Positions 1 through 7,927 of a stretch of DNA of 64,000 nucleotides are shown in pieces. The notes under the pieces were generated by a model that saw nothing but the letters and a program-made list of their open reading frames with translations, had not been told where the DNA came from and did not search any database. Source of the stretch: Arsukibacterium sp. MJ3 (lineage in GTDB: Bacteria; Pseudomonadota; Gammaproteobacteria; Enterobacterales; Alteromonadaceae); the NCBI RefSeq assembly GCF_000987765.1, contig NZ_LAHP01000008.1, positions 1-64,000 of the forward strand. The letters run 5' to 3'. The translations under genes and the position numbers were made by a program. The stretch's first letter is position 1. The number at the start of each line of letters is the position of its first letter.

Positions 1-6
1 TTATGT

Positions 7-384
7 TTAAAATGCATAAAAATACACTGCAAAAAGGAGCGGTAAATACAAAATGCAGCTTACGCCTGCCACTAAACGCATTTTATTTTTACCCATAACC
101 TCAGCAGCATAAACCAACTTAGGTGACCAAAAAATAGGTAATAGAGACCAGACTATGGCGATGAATAGCCAGCCCTGCCAGAAAGCTGGCGTGAGATAAG
201 CCTTGCCCGCAATGAAGCCGTAAAAAGCGACTAGACACAAAGCCATAAATAATGCATTTGCTACTTCTTCTACTTTTACGATCCGAGGGCTTTTATCCTT
301 TCCAGATACATACTCAAAGACCTTAAACGGAAAAGGCAGAACGATTAATGCAACCAATATCCAGAAGGTTACTTGCCAAAACAT
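7..384 (-). CDS. Small four-helix membrane protein of unknown function
   Basis: The 125-residue product is strongly hydrophobic, with four likely membrane helices at about residues 3-23, 41-60, 68-87 and 104-124. A short charged loop (GKDKSPRIVKVEE) lies between helices 1 and 2. I recognise no family and assign no function. The ATG at 384 is preceded on the minus strand by GTTAAACC, with no clear Shine-Dalgarno sequence. It lies on the cassette side of the broken integron integrase, reads away from it and has an attC-like stem-loop just upstream, so it could be an integron gene cassette. That is inference; its downstream end, where its own attC would lie, is cut by the window edge. Confidence 0.6.
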   Translation of the reverse strand: MFWQVTFWILVALIVLPFPFKVFEYVSGKDKSPRIVKVEEVANALFMALCLVAFYGFIAGKAYLTPAFWQGWLFIAIVWSLLPIFWSPKLVYAAEVMGKNKMRLVAGVSCILYLPLLFAVYFYAF

Positions 385-668
385 GGTTTAACTACTTTTA
401 AACATAACAACTTAGTGTTTTATCCGGCACGTTGTTCATTGACGGATAAACGCCTGTTGAACGGCCCGGCTCACTTAATTTTTGGTATGGCTGATGCTAA
501 TGGAATTTGTATATTTAGGGAACAATTAATTTACAGACTTTTGTTACATAGGTGATTTGCTTTAGTGCCTTTTTATTGCTTCTCATCATATTATTAATCA
601 GCTCTTTTCAAGATATGCCAACCATTGCGTAATACTTGGCCTCAGGCAGCTTTAGCCTGTTTTTGTTC
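385..668. other. Non-coding gap with an attC-like stem-loop, up to the IS91 end
   Basis: I see no convincing gene here. The plus-strand ORF at 373-555 has no family resemblance and no ribosome site. The notable structure is a stem-loop at 408-459: an 8-bp perfect stem (TTTATCCG at 419-426 with CGGATAAA at 443-450) around a 16-nt loop, flanked by a CAAC/GTTG pair (408-411 and 456-459) with unpaired spacers between. A GTTGAAC heptamer at 456-462 fits the integron core consensus GTTRRRY. This resembles the R/L box layout of an attC site, but the second R box is poor. Confidence 0.35.
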
Positions 669-686
669 ACTCTACATCCTTACTGC

Positions 687-1778
687 TCAGCCGTCGGGGT
701 TACCCTCAGGGCGATGCGCTATAACTGACGCCAAATGTAGTGACCCAACCTGACAATGCGAGCAACGCCAACACGGTGTTTCCCGCTCAGTAGCCGTTGC
801 TTCATCTTTGGGTTTACGCTGCGCTTCCTGCTGCCTGATTATCGTCAGCTTTCGCTTGCGACATCGATTGGCCAACAAACCATAGTGCCTGATCCGCATA
901 AAGCCTTTGGGTAAGACATGGCTCAGATAACGCCGGATAAACTCTGGTCCGCTTAAGGTCATCGCTTTACGTTTGTTGTCATCCCGATAGTCCCGGTAGC
1001 TAAAACTCACACCCTCTGCACTAATCCGCTGTAAACGGCTCTCATGTAACACACCTTTGCGGGTATAACGTCCTAGATAACGCAGTACCGTCTGCGGTTT
1101 ACACAGGCAAGCTTTGCTAAACACCGTCCAAGGTGTTGTCAGCAGTGCATCCTTGTCCGGGATACTCAGTTTCTCATCACGCAGTTGTTGTAACATCTTT
1201 GCCCGGAACACCGTAGATAGCGCCTTCACCGGGAACAAGTAACCCTTATCTATCACCTGCCAGCGTTCTGCCTTGCTTAACATCCCCCCGGGGATTAAAC
1301 AGTGCAAGTGAATATGCTGCGTTAATGTTTGGCCCCAGGTATGCAGTACGGCTGTCATACCCAGCTCTCCTGTGCTTTTACGATGCTGCAGCGCGAACTT
1401 ACTCAGTGTTTGCCACACCGCACTAAAAAGACTTTTGTAGAGCTTTTCCGGCGCATACTGGCTAATGACATTCAGTTCATGTGGCAGAGTAAACACCAGG
1501 TGGAAGTACTTTACCTGCAACAGATTGGCCGCCTGCGCCTCTATCCAATCACGGGTACGCTGCCCCTGACATCGCGGACAATGCCTGTCTCTGCATGAGC
1601 AGTAAACTACTTGTTGCTGCTGGCAGTTATCACACTGCCATAGCTGCTGCCCTAAGGCTAAGGTACGACATTGCAGGATGTGTTTACAGGCGGCTTGTTG
1701 CTGCCAGTTCATTGCATAATGTTGTTGATAATCCGGTAAAAACCGCGTTAACACATCACTCAGGTGTAGGCTCATCAT
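687..1778 (-). CDS. tnpA: IS91-family rolling-circle (Y2) transposase
   Basis: This 363-residue transposase is of the HUH single-strand type that moves DNA by a rolling-circle-like mechanism. Visible motifs are an N-terminal zinc-binding region (C49/C52 and C67/C70, in CDNC and CPRC), the metal-binding HUH motif in HIHLHC, and the paired catalytic tyrosines in YLGRY followed by TRKG. These are the defining residues of IS91 transposases, and the length is near normal, so the enzyme looks intact. Its start overlaps the end of the upstream recombinase gene by 4 bp, suggesting translational coupling. The C-terminal residues HRPEGNPDG are encoded by sequence that probably also serves as oriIS. Confidence 0.9.
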   Translation of the reverse strand: MMSLHLSDVLTRFLPDYQQHYAMNWQQQAACKHILQCRTLALGQQLWQCDNCQQQQVVYCSCRDRHCPRCQGQRTRDWIEAQAANLLQVKYFHLVFTLPHELNVISQYAPEKLYKSLFSAVWQTLSKFALQHRKSTGELGMTAVLHTWGQTLTQHIHLHCLIPGGMLSKAERWQVIDKGYLFPVKALSTVFRAKMLQQLRDEKLSIPDKDALLTTPWTVFSKACLCKPQTVLRYLGRYTRKGVLHESRLQRISAEGVSFSYRDYRDDNKRKAMTLSGPEFIRRYLSHVLPKGFMRIRHYGLLANRCRKRKLTIIRQQEAQRKPKDEATATERETPCWRCSHCQVGSLHLASVIAHRPEGNPDG

Positions 1779-2611
1779 GTCGTCCAGCCCGCCAGTAAAT
1801 CTCTGGCACCGCTGCCCATCTCCGGCAGCCAGTGAAGATAACGCTGAGTTGTCTTAATGTCGGTATGGCCTAATTGGTTTTGTAATTCATACAACGGCAT
1901 CCCCGCAACCAACTGATGTGTCGCATAGGCATGCCGTAAACTATGGAGACTACATTGATTTGATATACCAGCAGCTCGAACCGCTTCTTTAAATGGCTTG
2001 GTAATACAACTGCTGGACATTGGCTTATCCATGCCACGACCAGAATAAAACAGATAGTCTCGGGGGCGATATAACTGCCAATACTCACGAAGTAAGTTAA
2101 GCACTGCCGGTGCAAGCACTACGTACCGGTCTTTATTGCCTTTACCAGCCAGCACTCTAAGTGTGCTTCTCTGGCCATCAATGTCAGCGACTTTGGTGTG
2201 GATTAGCTCCATTAATCTTAAGCCGGTTCCGTAGCAGGTCATTAACATAAAGCGATGCTTTCTGTTAGGACACAGTGAAATGACTAACTGTACTTCTGTT
2301 GGTTTTAGCATTACCGGCGCTTTAACCGGCCGCCTTGATAGCGGCTTGGTGATAGTAATCTCCTTGTGAAGCACCGCTTTAAAAAAGAAACAGATACCAT
2401 TGAGTTGAACATGAATAGTATTGCGCGCTAACTGTTTCTCTAGCGTCAGATACCTGAAGTATTGCTCAAGCTGCTCTTCACTAATAGTGTCCGGCCGTTG
2501 GTGGTAGTGACGGCTTAACTGCTCAACCGCATACAGATAAGTTTCTTCGGTTCTTATAGCAAGACCACGCAACCGACATTCGTCGATCATCGCCTGACGT
2601 AACGGGGTCAT
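1775..2611 (-). CDS. Tyrosine recombinase/integrase carried by the IS91 element
   Basis: This 278-residue site-specific recombinase has a SAM-like N-terminal core-binding domain (about residues 1-85) and a C-terminal catalytic domain. The first catalytic Arg lies in GTGLRLMELI, Lys in GKGNKDRYV, the His/Arg box in HSLRHAYATH, the second His in LGHTDIKTT and the nucleophile Tyr in QRYLH. All catalytic positions are present, so the enzyme appears intact. It is related to IntI/XerC-type enzymes but lacks the integron-specific insertion. The ATG at 2611 has GGAGAA upstream on the minus strand. It is the first gene of the IS91 element, and its role in transposition is not established. Confidence 0.88.
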   Translation of the reverse strand: MTPLRQAMIDECRLRGLAIRTEETYLYAVEQLSRHYHQRPDTISEEQLEQYFRYLTLEKQLARNTIHVQLNGICFFFKAVLHKEITITKPLSRRPVKAPVMLKPTEVQLVISLCPNRKHRFMLMTCYGTGLRLMELIHTKVADIDGQRSTLRVLAGKGNKDRYVVLAPAVLNLLREYWQLYRPRDYLFYSGRGMDKPMSSSCITKPFKEAVRAAGISNQCSLHSLRHAYATHQLVAGMPLYELQNQLGHTDIKTTQRYLHWLPEMGSGARDLLAGWTT

Positions 2612-2933
2612 GATTATTCTCCGGTTATGTAGGGAACATTCCCGGAGTAAGTGTGGCTCAATATCAGGGGGAGTGCTGAGAGCTCCGCGCAGCGGCTTAG
2701 TTCAACAGCTTATTAGTTTGGAATATCCACGCTTTCACACAGTGTAAATTCCATTCTATCTTTTGTAAAAAAAATACATTATCTAATAACCATCGGTAAA
2801 TCAACAAATTTTTGTAAGTTGTATAGGAACAGCTTGGAGAAAGCGTGGTTTAAACTTGCGATTTACTTGCTAACAATAAATTTACCTAATACTGTATATT
2901 TATACAAATTAATTTATTTTAGGAGCATTGCTT
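2612..2933. other. Region between the IS91 element and the integron integrase
   Basis: No gene is visible. Going rightwards the stretch contains a short palindrome (GGGAA/TTCCC at about 2631-2642) near the recombinase start, a GTTCAAC heptamer at 2700-2706 that on the minus strand reads GTTGAAC and fits the integron core consensus GTTRRRY, an AT-rich stretch, the LexA-box-like site at 2892-2907, and a TAGGAG ribosome site at 2920-2925. By position, attI of the former integron should lie here. The terIS end of the IS91 element should also lie in the left part. Neither boundary can be fixed from this sequence alone. Confidence 0.4.
2892..2907 (+). promoter_or_regulatory. LexA (SOS) box-like operator before the integron integrase
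   Basis: CTGTATATTTATACAA matches the gammaproteobacterial LexA box CTGT-N8-ACAG with a single mismatch at the last base, and the AT-rich centre is typical. It lies 26 bp before the integrase ATG, where it would overlap the promoter. LexA control of integron integrases is well established in Vibrio and mobile integrons, so the position supports the reading. Confidence 0.7.
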
Positions 2934-3730
2934 ATGTCATCGCCTTTTTTACAGTACCTTGCTGAATTTATGTTTGCACGTCGTTATGCGAAAAGAACTG
3001 TTGAAGCTTATGTTTACTGGGTTAAGTTTTATATTCTTTACCACAAAAAGCAGCATCCATCGTCATTGTCAGAGCAGGATGTTGAGGCGTTTTTAAGCTT
3101 TTTGGTTAATCAGCGCAATGTAGCCCCGCGAACCCAGGCTACGGCATTAAATGCGCTGAGTTTCTTATACAGTAAAGTGCTACAGCAGCCGCTATCACTA
3201 AATTTAAATTTTAATCGTTCCCACGTCTCACCTAAGCTACCCGTGGTATTAACCCGTGCTGAAATTTCGGCGCTGTTAAAAGTAGTCGACCCTAAATATA
3301 AACTGCTAACACAATTAATGTACGGCAGCGGGCTGCGACTGATGGAGGCGGTTAGATTACGCGTGCATGATATTGATTATGATTACTTGTCTGTAATGGT
3401 GTGGCGAGGCAAGTTGGTTGGCAATACTTATTTCCGTCCGGCAAACTGAGTACTGATCCAGACAGTAAACTGCTGCGCAGACATCATCTAGACGAAACCT
3501 GCTTAAGGCGTGAAGTTAAAATTGCAGCTAAAAAAGCTTCAATAGCCAAAAATGTCACTTGCCATACGCTGCGTCATAGCTTCGCTACCCACTTATTAGA
3601 ATCGGGTGCCGATATCCGCACCGTTCAGGAACAACTCGGTCATTCGGATATTCGTACTACCCAAATTTATACCCACGTACTTAATCACGGCGCCAGTGGA
3701 GTGAAAAGCCCATTGTCACAATTGCTATAA
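2934..3730 (+). pseudogene. intI: Integron integrase (IntI), broken by an internal deletion and frameshift
   Basis: The first frame (to 3449) gives an IntI-like N-terminus and catalytic domain up to the first Arg box (GSGLRLMEAVRLRV). The second frame (to 3730) resumes with [12 protein letters not shown] and continues with [24 protein letters not shown] and the typical end [11 protein letters not shown]. At about 3400-3425 the frames switch, and roughly 60 residues expected in IntI are missing, including the catalytic Lys region (GKGGKDR in relatives) and the IntI-specific insertion used to bind folded attC. The product would be inactive. The ATG at 2934 is chosen over the TTG at 2928 because TAGGAG lies 8 nt upstream. 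The 3' part was recognised from its motifs. Confidence 0.85.
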
Positions 3731-3752
3731 AAAAGGGCGCTAAAGCGCCCCA
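3731..3752 (-). terminator. Rho-independent terminator after prpF
   Basis: A perfect hairpin, GGGCGC and GCGCCC around a short AT loop at 3735-3750, is followed on the minus strand by TTTTTT. It lies between the ends of two converging genes, prpF and the integrase relic, and serves the minus-strand propionate operon best. Confidence 0.8.
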
Positions 3753-3770
3753 GGTTAAAAATAGTTTTGG

Positions 3771-4958
3771 TTAAAAACAATCACCCGGCACTCGTACCGA
3801 GCCTTCCATTAACACCCTGGCGCTGCGGCTCATAATGGCTTTAGTTACAGACCAGTTGCCATTAATTAGCGTGGCTTCTGCACCAACTTGTAAAGTGCCT
3901 GACGGATGACCAAAGCGCACGGCTTGGCGCGCCCCTCCCCCTGCAGCCAGGTTAACGAGTGTACCGGGAATAGCGGCAGCAGTACCAATAGCCACGGCTG
4001 CCGTGCCCATCATGGCATGGTGTAGTTTGCCCATCGACAGCGCCCGCACCAGTAAGTCGATGTCGGTAGCGGCAACAGTTTTACCACTAGACGATACATA
4101 GGTTTGTGGTGCTGCCACAAATGCCACTTTTGGTGTGTGCTGGCGCATGCTAGCCTGGTTAATATCGTTTATCAGGCCCATTTTAAGCGCACCATAGGCG
4201 CGAATGGTTTCAAACCGCGCTAACGCGGCGGCATCGCCGTTAATCGCATCCTGCAATTCGGTACCGCTATAACCAATATCGGCAGCATTAACAAAAATAG
4301 TCGGAATACCAGCATTAATTAAGGTGGCCTTAACGCTGCCAATACCTGGCACATCTAATTGATCAATCAGGTTGCCAGTCGGGAACATGGCGCCGCCGCC
4401 CTCGCCTTCATCAGCCGCCGGGTTTAAAAACTCAATTTTCACTTCTGCTGCCGCAAAAGTTACGCCATCTAGCTCAAAGTCACCGGTTTCTTGTACTTCG
4501 CCGTTGGTGATGGGCACATGGGCAATAATGGTTTTACTAATATTGCCCTGCCAGATACGTACCGTACAAATACCGTTTTCTGGAATACGACTTTTGCTCA
4601 CTAAACCATTGCTAATAGCAAATGAGCCCACTGCGGCACTTAAGTTACCGCAGTTACCACTCCAGTCAATAAAGGGTTTGTCTATCGCTATCTGGCCAAA
4701 AATGTAATGAACGTCGTGATCGGCCTTGCTGCTTTTACTTAAAATAACTGCTTTGCTGGTGCTAGAAGTAGCGCCGCCCATGCCATCGGTATGTTTACCA
4801 TAAGGGTCGGGGCTGCCAATTACCCGCAGCAATAATTTGTCGCGGGCTGCGCCCGGCATCCGGGCAGCTTCTGGTAAGTCGTCGAGTTTAAAAAACACGC
4901 CTTTACTGGTACCACCACGCATATAGGTGGCTGGAATTTTGATTTGTGGTGTAGTCAT
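3771..4958 (-). CDS. prpF: 2-methylaconitate cis-trans isomerase PrpF
   Basis: PrpF isomerises the 2-methylaconitate released by AcnD into the isomer that can be hydrated, in the AcnD/PrpF version of the 2-methylcitrate cycle. The 395-residue length and the motifs YMRGGTSKG near the N-terminus, DGMGGATSSTSK around residue 60 and SGNCGNLSAAVG around residue 105 (with the active-site Cys) are typical. It is the last gene of the prp operon and is separated from acnD by a 235-bp gap holding a long inverted repeat. The presence of prpF with acnD explains why no prpD is needed. Confidence 0.95.
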   Translation of the reverse strand: MTTPQIKIPATYMRGGTSKGVFFKLDDLPEAARMPGAARDKLLLRVIGSPDPYGKHTDGMGGATSSTSKAVILSKSSKADHDVHYIFGQIAIDKPFIDWSGNCGNLSAAVGSFAISNGLVSKSRIPENGICTVRIWQGNISKTIIAHVPITNGEVQETGDFELDGVTFAAAEVKIEFLNPAADEGEGGGAMFPTGNLIDQLDVPGIGSVKATLINAGIPTIFVNAADIGYSGTELQDAINGDAAALARFETIRAYGALKMGLINDINQASMRQHTPKVAFVAAPQTYVSSSGKTVAATDIDLLVRALSMGKLHHAMMGTAAVAIGTAAAIPGTLVNLAAGGGARQAVRFGHPSGTLQVGAEATLINGNWSVTKAIMSRSARVLMEGSVRVPGDCF

Positions 4959-4990
4959 AGTTGTTACCCATTGAAATCTATAAATTTGCT

Positions 4991-5095
4991 GGGAGTACGA
5001 GCCGAAAACCCTATTTTGCTTGCCGCAGCAACTCGCTCACGCTTGCGCGCTCACTCAGACACTCTACGGCAACAAAACAGGGCATCGGCTCTCCC
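4991..5095. repeat. Long imperfect inverted repeat between acnD and prpF
   Basis: The left arm at 4991-5025 and the right arm at 5067-5095 are imperfect reverse complements. They share GGGAG, GAGCCGA, CCT.TTTTG and TTGCCG blocks in order, and surround a central 41-nt segment that itself contains the near repeats CGCTCACGC and GCGCTCACT. A transcript would fold into a hairpin with a stem of roughly 25 pairs. No ORF of substance lies inside. It could be a dispersed palindromic repeat or a miniature mobile element inserted in the operon, or an RNA processing site; whether it recurs in the genome cannot be seen here. Confidence 0.6.
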
Positions 5096-5193
5096 ATATC
5101 AAATTCGGAGTATAATTCCAGAAAAAATTGCTGCTCTTTCTAGTCGATATCTGCGGGACTTGATAGCGAAGCCAAACATAATCACTTCAAACG

Positions 5194-7794
5194 TTATACA
5201 GCACCCTGCAAAAAGTCTTGCGCAAAGCGCTGCAGTACACCACCTGCTTCGTAAATCGACAGCTCTTCTGCTGTATCCAGCCTGCAGATCATCGGCACTT
5301 CAAACGTTTCACCATTTTTGCGGTGAATAACCAGCGTTAAGGTTGCCCGTGGCTTACGCTCACCGGTTACGTCATAGGTTTCAGTGCCGTCTAATTGCAG
5401 CGTAGTGCGGGTAGTGCCGGCTTTAAACTCTAACGGTAATACACCCATACCAATTAAATTAGTACGGTGAATACGCTCAAAGCCTTCTGCGGCAATGGCC
5501 TCTACCCCGGCTAACCGCACACCTTTGGCCGCCCAGTCACGTGACGAGCCCTGGCCGTAATCGGCGCCGGCCACAATAATTAGTGGCTGTTTACGCTGCA
5601 TGTAGGTTTCAATGGCTTCCCACATGCGGGTAACTTTACCCTCTGGCTCTAACCGGGTTAACGAGCCTTGTTTTACTTTGCCGTCTACCACAGCCATTTC
5701 GTTAATCAGTTTCGGGTTGGCAAAGGTGGCGCGCTGAGCAGTTAAGTGATCGCCCCTATGGGTAGCGTATGAGTTAAAATCTTCTTCTGGCAAACCCATT
5801 TTGTGTAAATACTCACCGGCCGCACTGTCTAACATAATGGCGTTTGACGGCGATAAGTGGTCAGTAGTGATATTGTCACCCAATACCGCCAATGGTCGCA
5901 TGCCGGTTAAGCTGCGCTCGCCGGCAATAGCACCCTCACCTTCGGTTGCCCAGTAAGGTGGCCGGCGAATGTAAGTACTTTGTGGCCGCCAGTCGTACAA
6001 CGGGCTTATTTGCTCACCAAAATCGACCGCCACGGTAAACATGGGCTCGTAAACCCGCCGAAATTGCTCGGGCTTAACGCTTTTTGCCACTACCGCATCT
6101 ATTTCAGCATCATCTGGCCAAATATCTTTTAAAGTAATCGCGGTACCTTTATCGTCGTAACCCAGTATGTCTTTTTCAATATCAAAGCGAATGGTACCGG
6201 CAATGGCATAGGCTACCACTAAGGCCGGTGAGGCTAAAAACGCCTGCTTGGCATACGGGTGAATGCGGCCGTCAAAGTTACGGTTACCCGATAATACAGC
6301 GGTAGCGTATAAATCGCGGTCAATTACTTCTTGTTGAATAACCGGGTCCAGTGCACCACTCATACCATTACAAGTAGTGCAGGCAAAACCGACAATACCA
6401 AAGCCCAGCTGCTCTAGCTCAGGGAGCAAGTTAGCGTCTTCTAAATATAATTGCACCGTTTTTGAGCCAGGCGCCAGCGAGGTTTTTACCCAGGGTTTGC
6501 GGCTTAACCCTTTAGCATTAGCATTACGCGCCAATAAGGCCGCGGCAATAACGTTGCGCGGGTTAGAGGTATTAGTACAGCTGGTAATAGCAGCAATAAT
6601 AACCGCGCCATCAGGCATTTTGCCCTCTTCCAGCAGGTACTTACCAGCAATACCACGCTCAGCTAACTCGCTGGTGGCTAAGCGGGTATGTGGGTTTGAC
6701 GGGCCCGCCATGGTGCGACCCACACTGGATAAATTAAACTTAAGCACCCGCTGATATTGCGCCGTTTTTAAACTGTCGGCCCATAAACCGGCTGTTTTAG
6801 CGTAGGTTTCTACCAGCTGCACTTGCTTGGCTTCACGGCCGGTTAAGGTTAAATAATCCAGCGTTTGCTGATCAATATAAAACATGGCTGCGGTAGCGCC
6901 GTATTCCGGTGTCATATTAGAAATGGTGGCTCTGTCGCCCAAACTTAAACTGGTGGCGCCTTCGCCATAAAACTCTAAATAACTGGATACCACTTTTTGC
7001 TGGCGCAAAAACTCGGTTAACGCCAACACAATATCGGTGGCCATAATGCCAGGTTGGGCTTTACCGCTTAGCTCTACGCCAATAATGTCGGGCAGGCGCA
7101 TCCAGCTGGCCCGGCCGAGCATTACGCTTTCTGCTTCCAGACCGCCCACACCAATAGCAAGCACACCCAGCGCGTCAACGTGTGGTGTGTGGCTGTCGGT
7201 GCCTACCAAGGTATCGGGGAACGCCACGCCATCTTGCGCATGGATCACCGGTGACATTCGCTCTAAATTAATCTGGTGCATAATGCCGTTACCCGGCGGA
7301 ATAACATCGACGTTTTTAAAAGCTTTTTTAGTCCAGTTAATAAAATGAAAGCGGTCGTCGTTGCGCCGATCTTCAATAGCGCGGTTTTTTTCAAAGGCAT
7401 CTTTATCAAAGCCAGAAAACTCTACCGCTAATGAGTGGTCGACAATTAATTGGGTGGGCACTACCGGGTTAACCTTAGCAGGATCGCCGCCCTGCTCGGC
7501 AATAGCATCACGCAAACCAGCTAAATCGACTAAGGCGGTTTGGCCTAAAATGTCATGGCATACTACCCGTGCTGGATACCAGGGAAAATCTAAGTCGTTC
7601 TTGCGATAAATAAATTGCTTTAAAGAATCGGTTAGCGTGGCTTTATCGCAGCGACGGACTAAGTTTTCAGCAAATACCCGCGAGGTATAAGGCAGTTTGG
7701 CATACGCGCCGGGTTCAATGGCATCGACAGCAGCCTCGGTATCAAAGTACTCGAGGTTGGTGCCGGGCAGTTTTTTACGATATTCACTGTTCAT
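5194..7794 (-). CDS. acnD: Fe/S-dependent 2-methylisocitrate dehydratase AcnD
   Basis: This aconitase-family enzyme dehydrates 2-methylcitrate in propionate breakdown and works with PrpF. The 866-residue length fits AcnD rather than AcnA (about 890-900). The [4Fe-4S] ligand cysteines are visible in AITSCTNTSNP and ACTTCNGMSG, the substrate-binding region in GTDSHTPHVDALG, and the C-terminal swivel domain contains YGQGSSRDWAAKG. It is the third enzyme gene of the operon, 133 bp after prpC with two small hairpins in that gap. Confidence 0.95.
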   Translation of the reverse strand: MNSEYRKKLPGTNLEYFDTEAAVDAIEPGAYAKLPYTSRVFAENLVRRCDKATLTDSLKQFIYRKNDLDFPWYPARVVCHDILGQTALVDLAGLRDAIAEQGGDPAKVNPVVPTQLIVDHSLAVEFSGFDKDAFEKNRAIEDRRNDDRFHFINWTKKAFKNVDVIPPGNGIMHQINLERMSPVIHAQDGVAFPDTLVGTDSHTPHVDALGVLAIGVGGLEAESVMLGRASWMRLPDIIGVELSGKAQPGIMATDIVLALTEFLRQQKVVSSYLEFYGEGATSLSLGDRATISNMTPEYGATAAMFYIDQQTLDYLTLTGREAKQVQLVETYAKTAGLWADSLKTAQYQRVLKFNLSSVGRTMAGPSNPHTRLATSELAERGIAGKYLLEEGKMPDGAVIIAAITSCTNTSNPRNVIAAALLARNANAKGLSRKPWVKTSLAPGSKTVQLYLEDANLLPELEQLGFGIVGFACTTCNGMSGALDPVIQQEVIDRDLYATAVLSGNRNFDGRIHPYAKQAFLASPALVVAYAIAGTIRFDIEKDILGYDDKGTAITLKDIWPDDAEIDAVVAKSVKPEQFRRVYEPMFTVAVDFGEQISPLYDWRPQSTYIRRPPYWATEGEGAIAGERSLTGMRPLAVLGDNITTDHLSPSNAIMLDSAAGEYLHKMGLPEEDFNSYATHRGDHLTAQRATFANPKLINEMAVVDGKVKQGSLTRLEPEGKVTRMWEAIETYMQRKQPLIIVAGADYGQGSSRDWAAKGVRLAGVEAIAAEGFERIHRTNLIGMGVLPLEFKAGTTRTTLQLDGTETYDVTGERKPRATLTLVIHRKNGETFEVPMICRLDTAEELSIYEAGGVLQRFAQDFLQGAV

Positions 7795-7844
7795 TATAGT
7801 TACCTGTGTTTCTCAGTGGTAGCGGCGAGATAATTTAAGAGCTG

Positions 7845-7909
7845 CAGCAACGGCCGAGTTGCTGTGGTGAGCATGGCGGGTGTTGCAACCGATCAGTTGC
7901 CATACCCGC
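7845..7909 (-). other. Two tandem intercistronic hairpins between prpC and acnD
   Basis: The first hairpin pairs CAGCAAC (7845-7851) with GTTGCTG (7858-7864) over a 6-nt loop. The second pairs GCGGGT/ACCCGC (7876-7881 and 7904-7909) outside and GCAAC/GTTGC inside. Neither is followed by a T-run on the minus strand, so they are more likely mRNA processing or stabilising structures than terminators. Confidence 0.5.
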
Positions 7910-7927
7910 TAACCTTAAAGTAAATAC

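Larger units (their letters stand above)
669..2699 (-). mobile_element. IS91-family insertion sequence with an extra tyrosine recombinase gene
   Basis: The element carries two minus-strand genes overlapping by 4 bp, a tyrosine recombinase followed by an IS91-type transposase. A subgroup of IS91 elements is known to have this arrangement. The low-coordinate end is placed at 669 because the plus strand reads GTTC at 665-668, which is GAAC on the minus strand, the known target tetranucleotide next to oriIS. The oriIS region appears to overlap the transposase C-terminus and stop codon. The high-coordinate (terIS) end is not defined; somewhere between about 2640 and 2760 is plausible, so the given end is approximate. 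No inverted repeats or target duplication are expected for this family. Confidence 0.6.

Noticed and set aside
373-555. Plus-strand ORF of 60 codons
   Set aside because: It has no ribosome site, no family resemblance and spans the attC-like stem-loop and the start of the minus-strand gene at 384.
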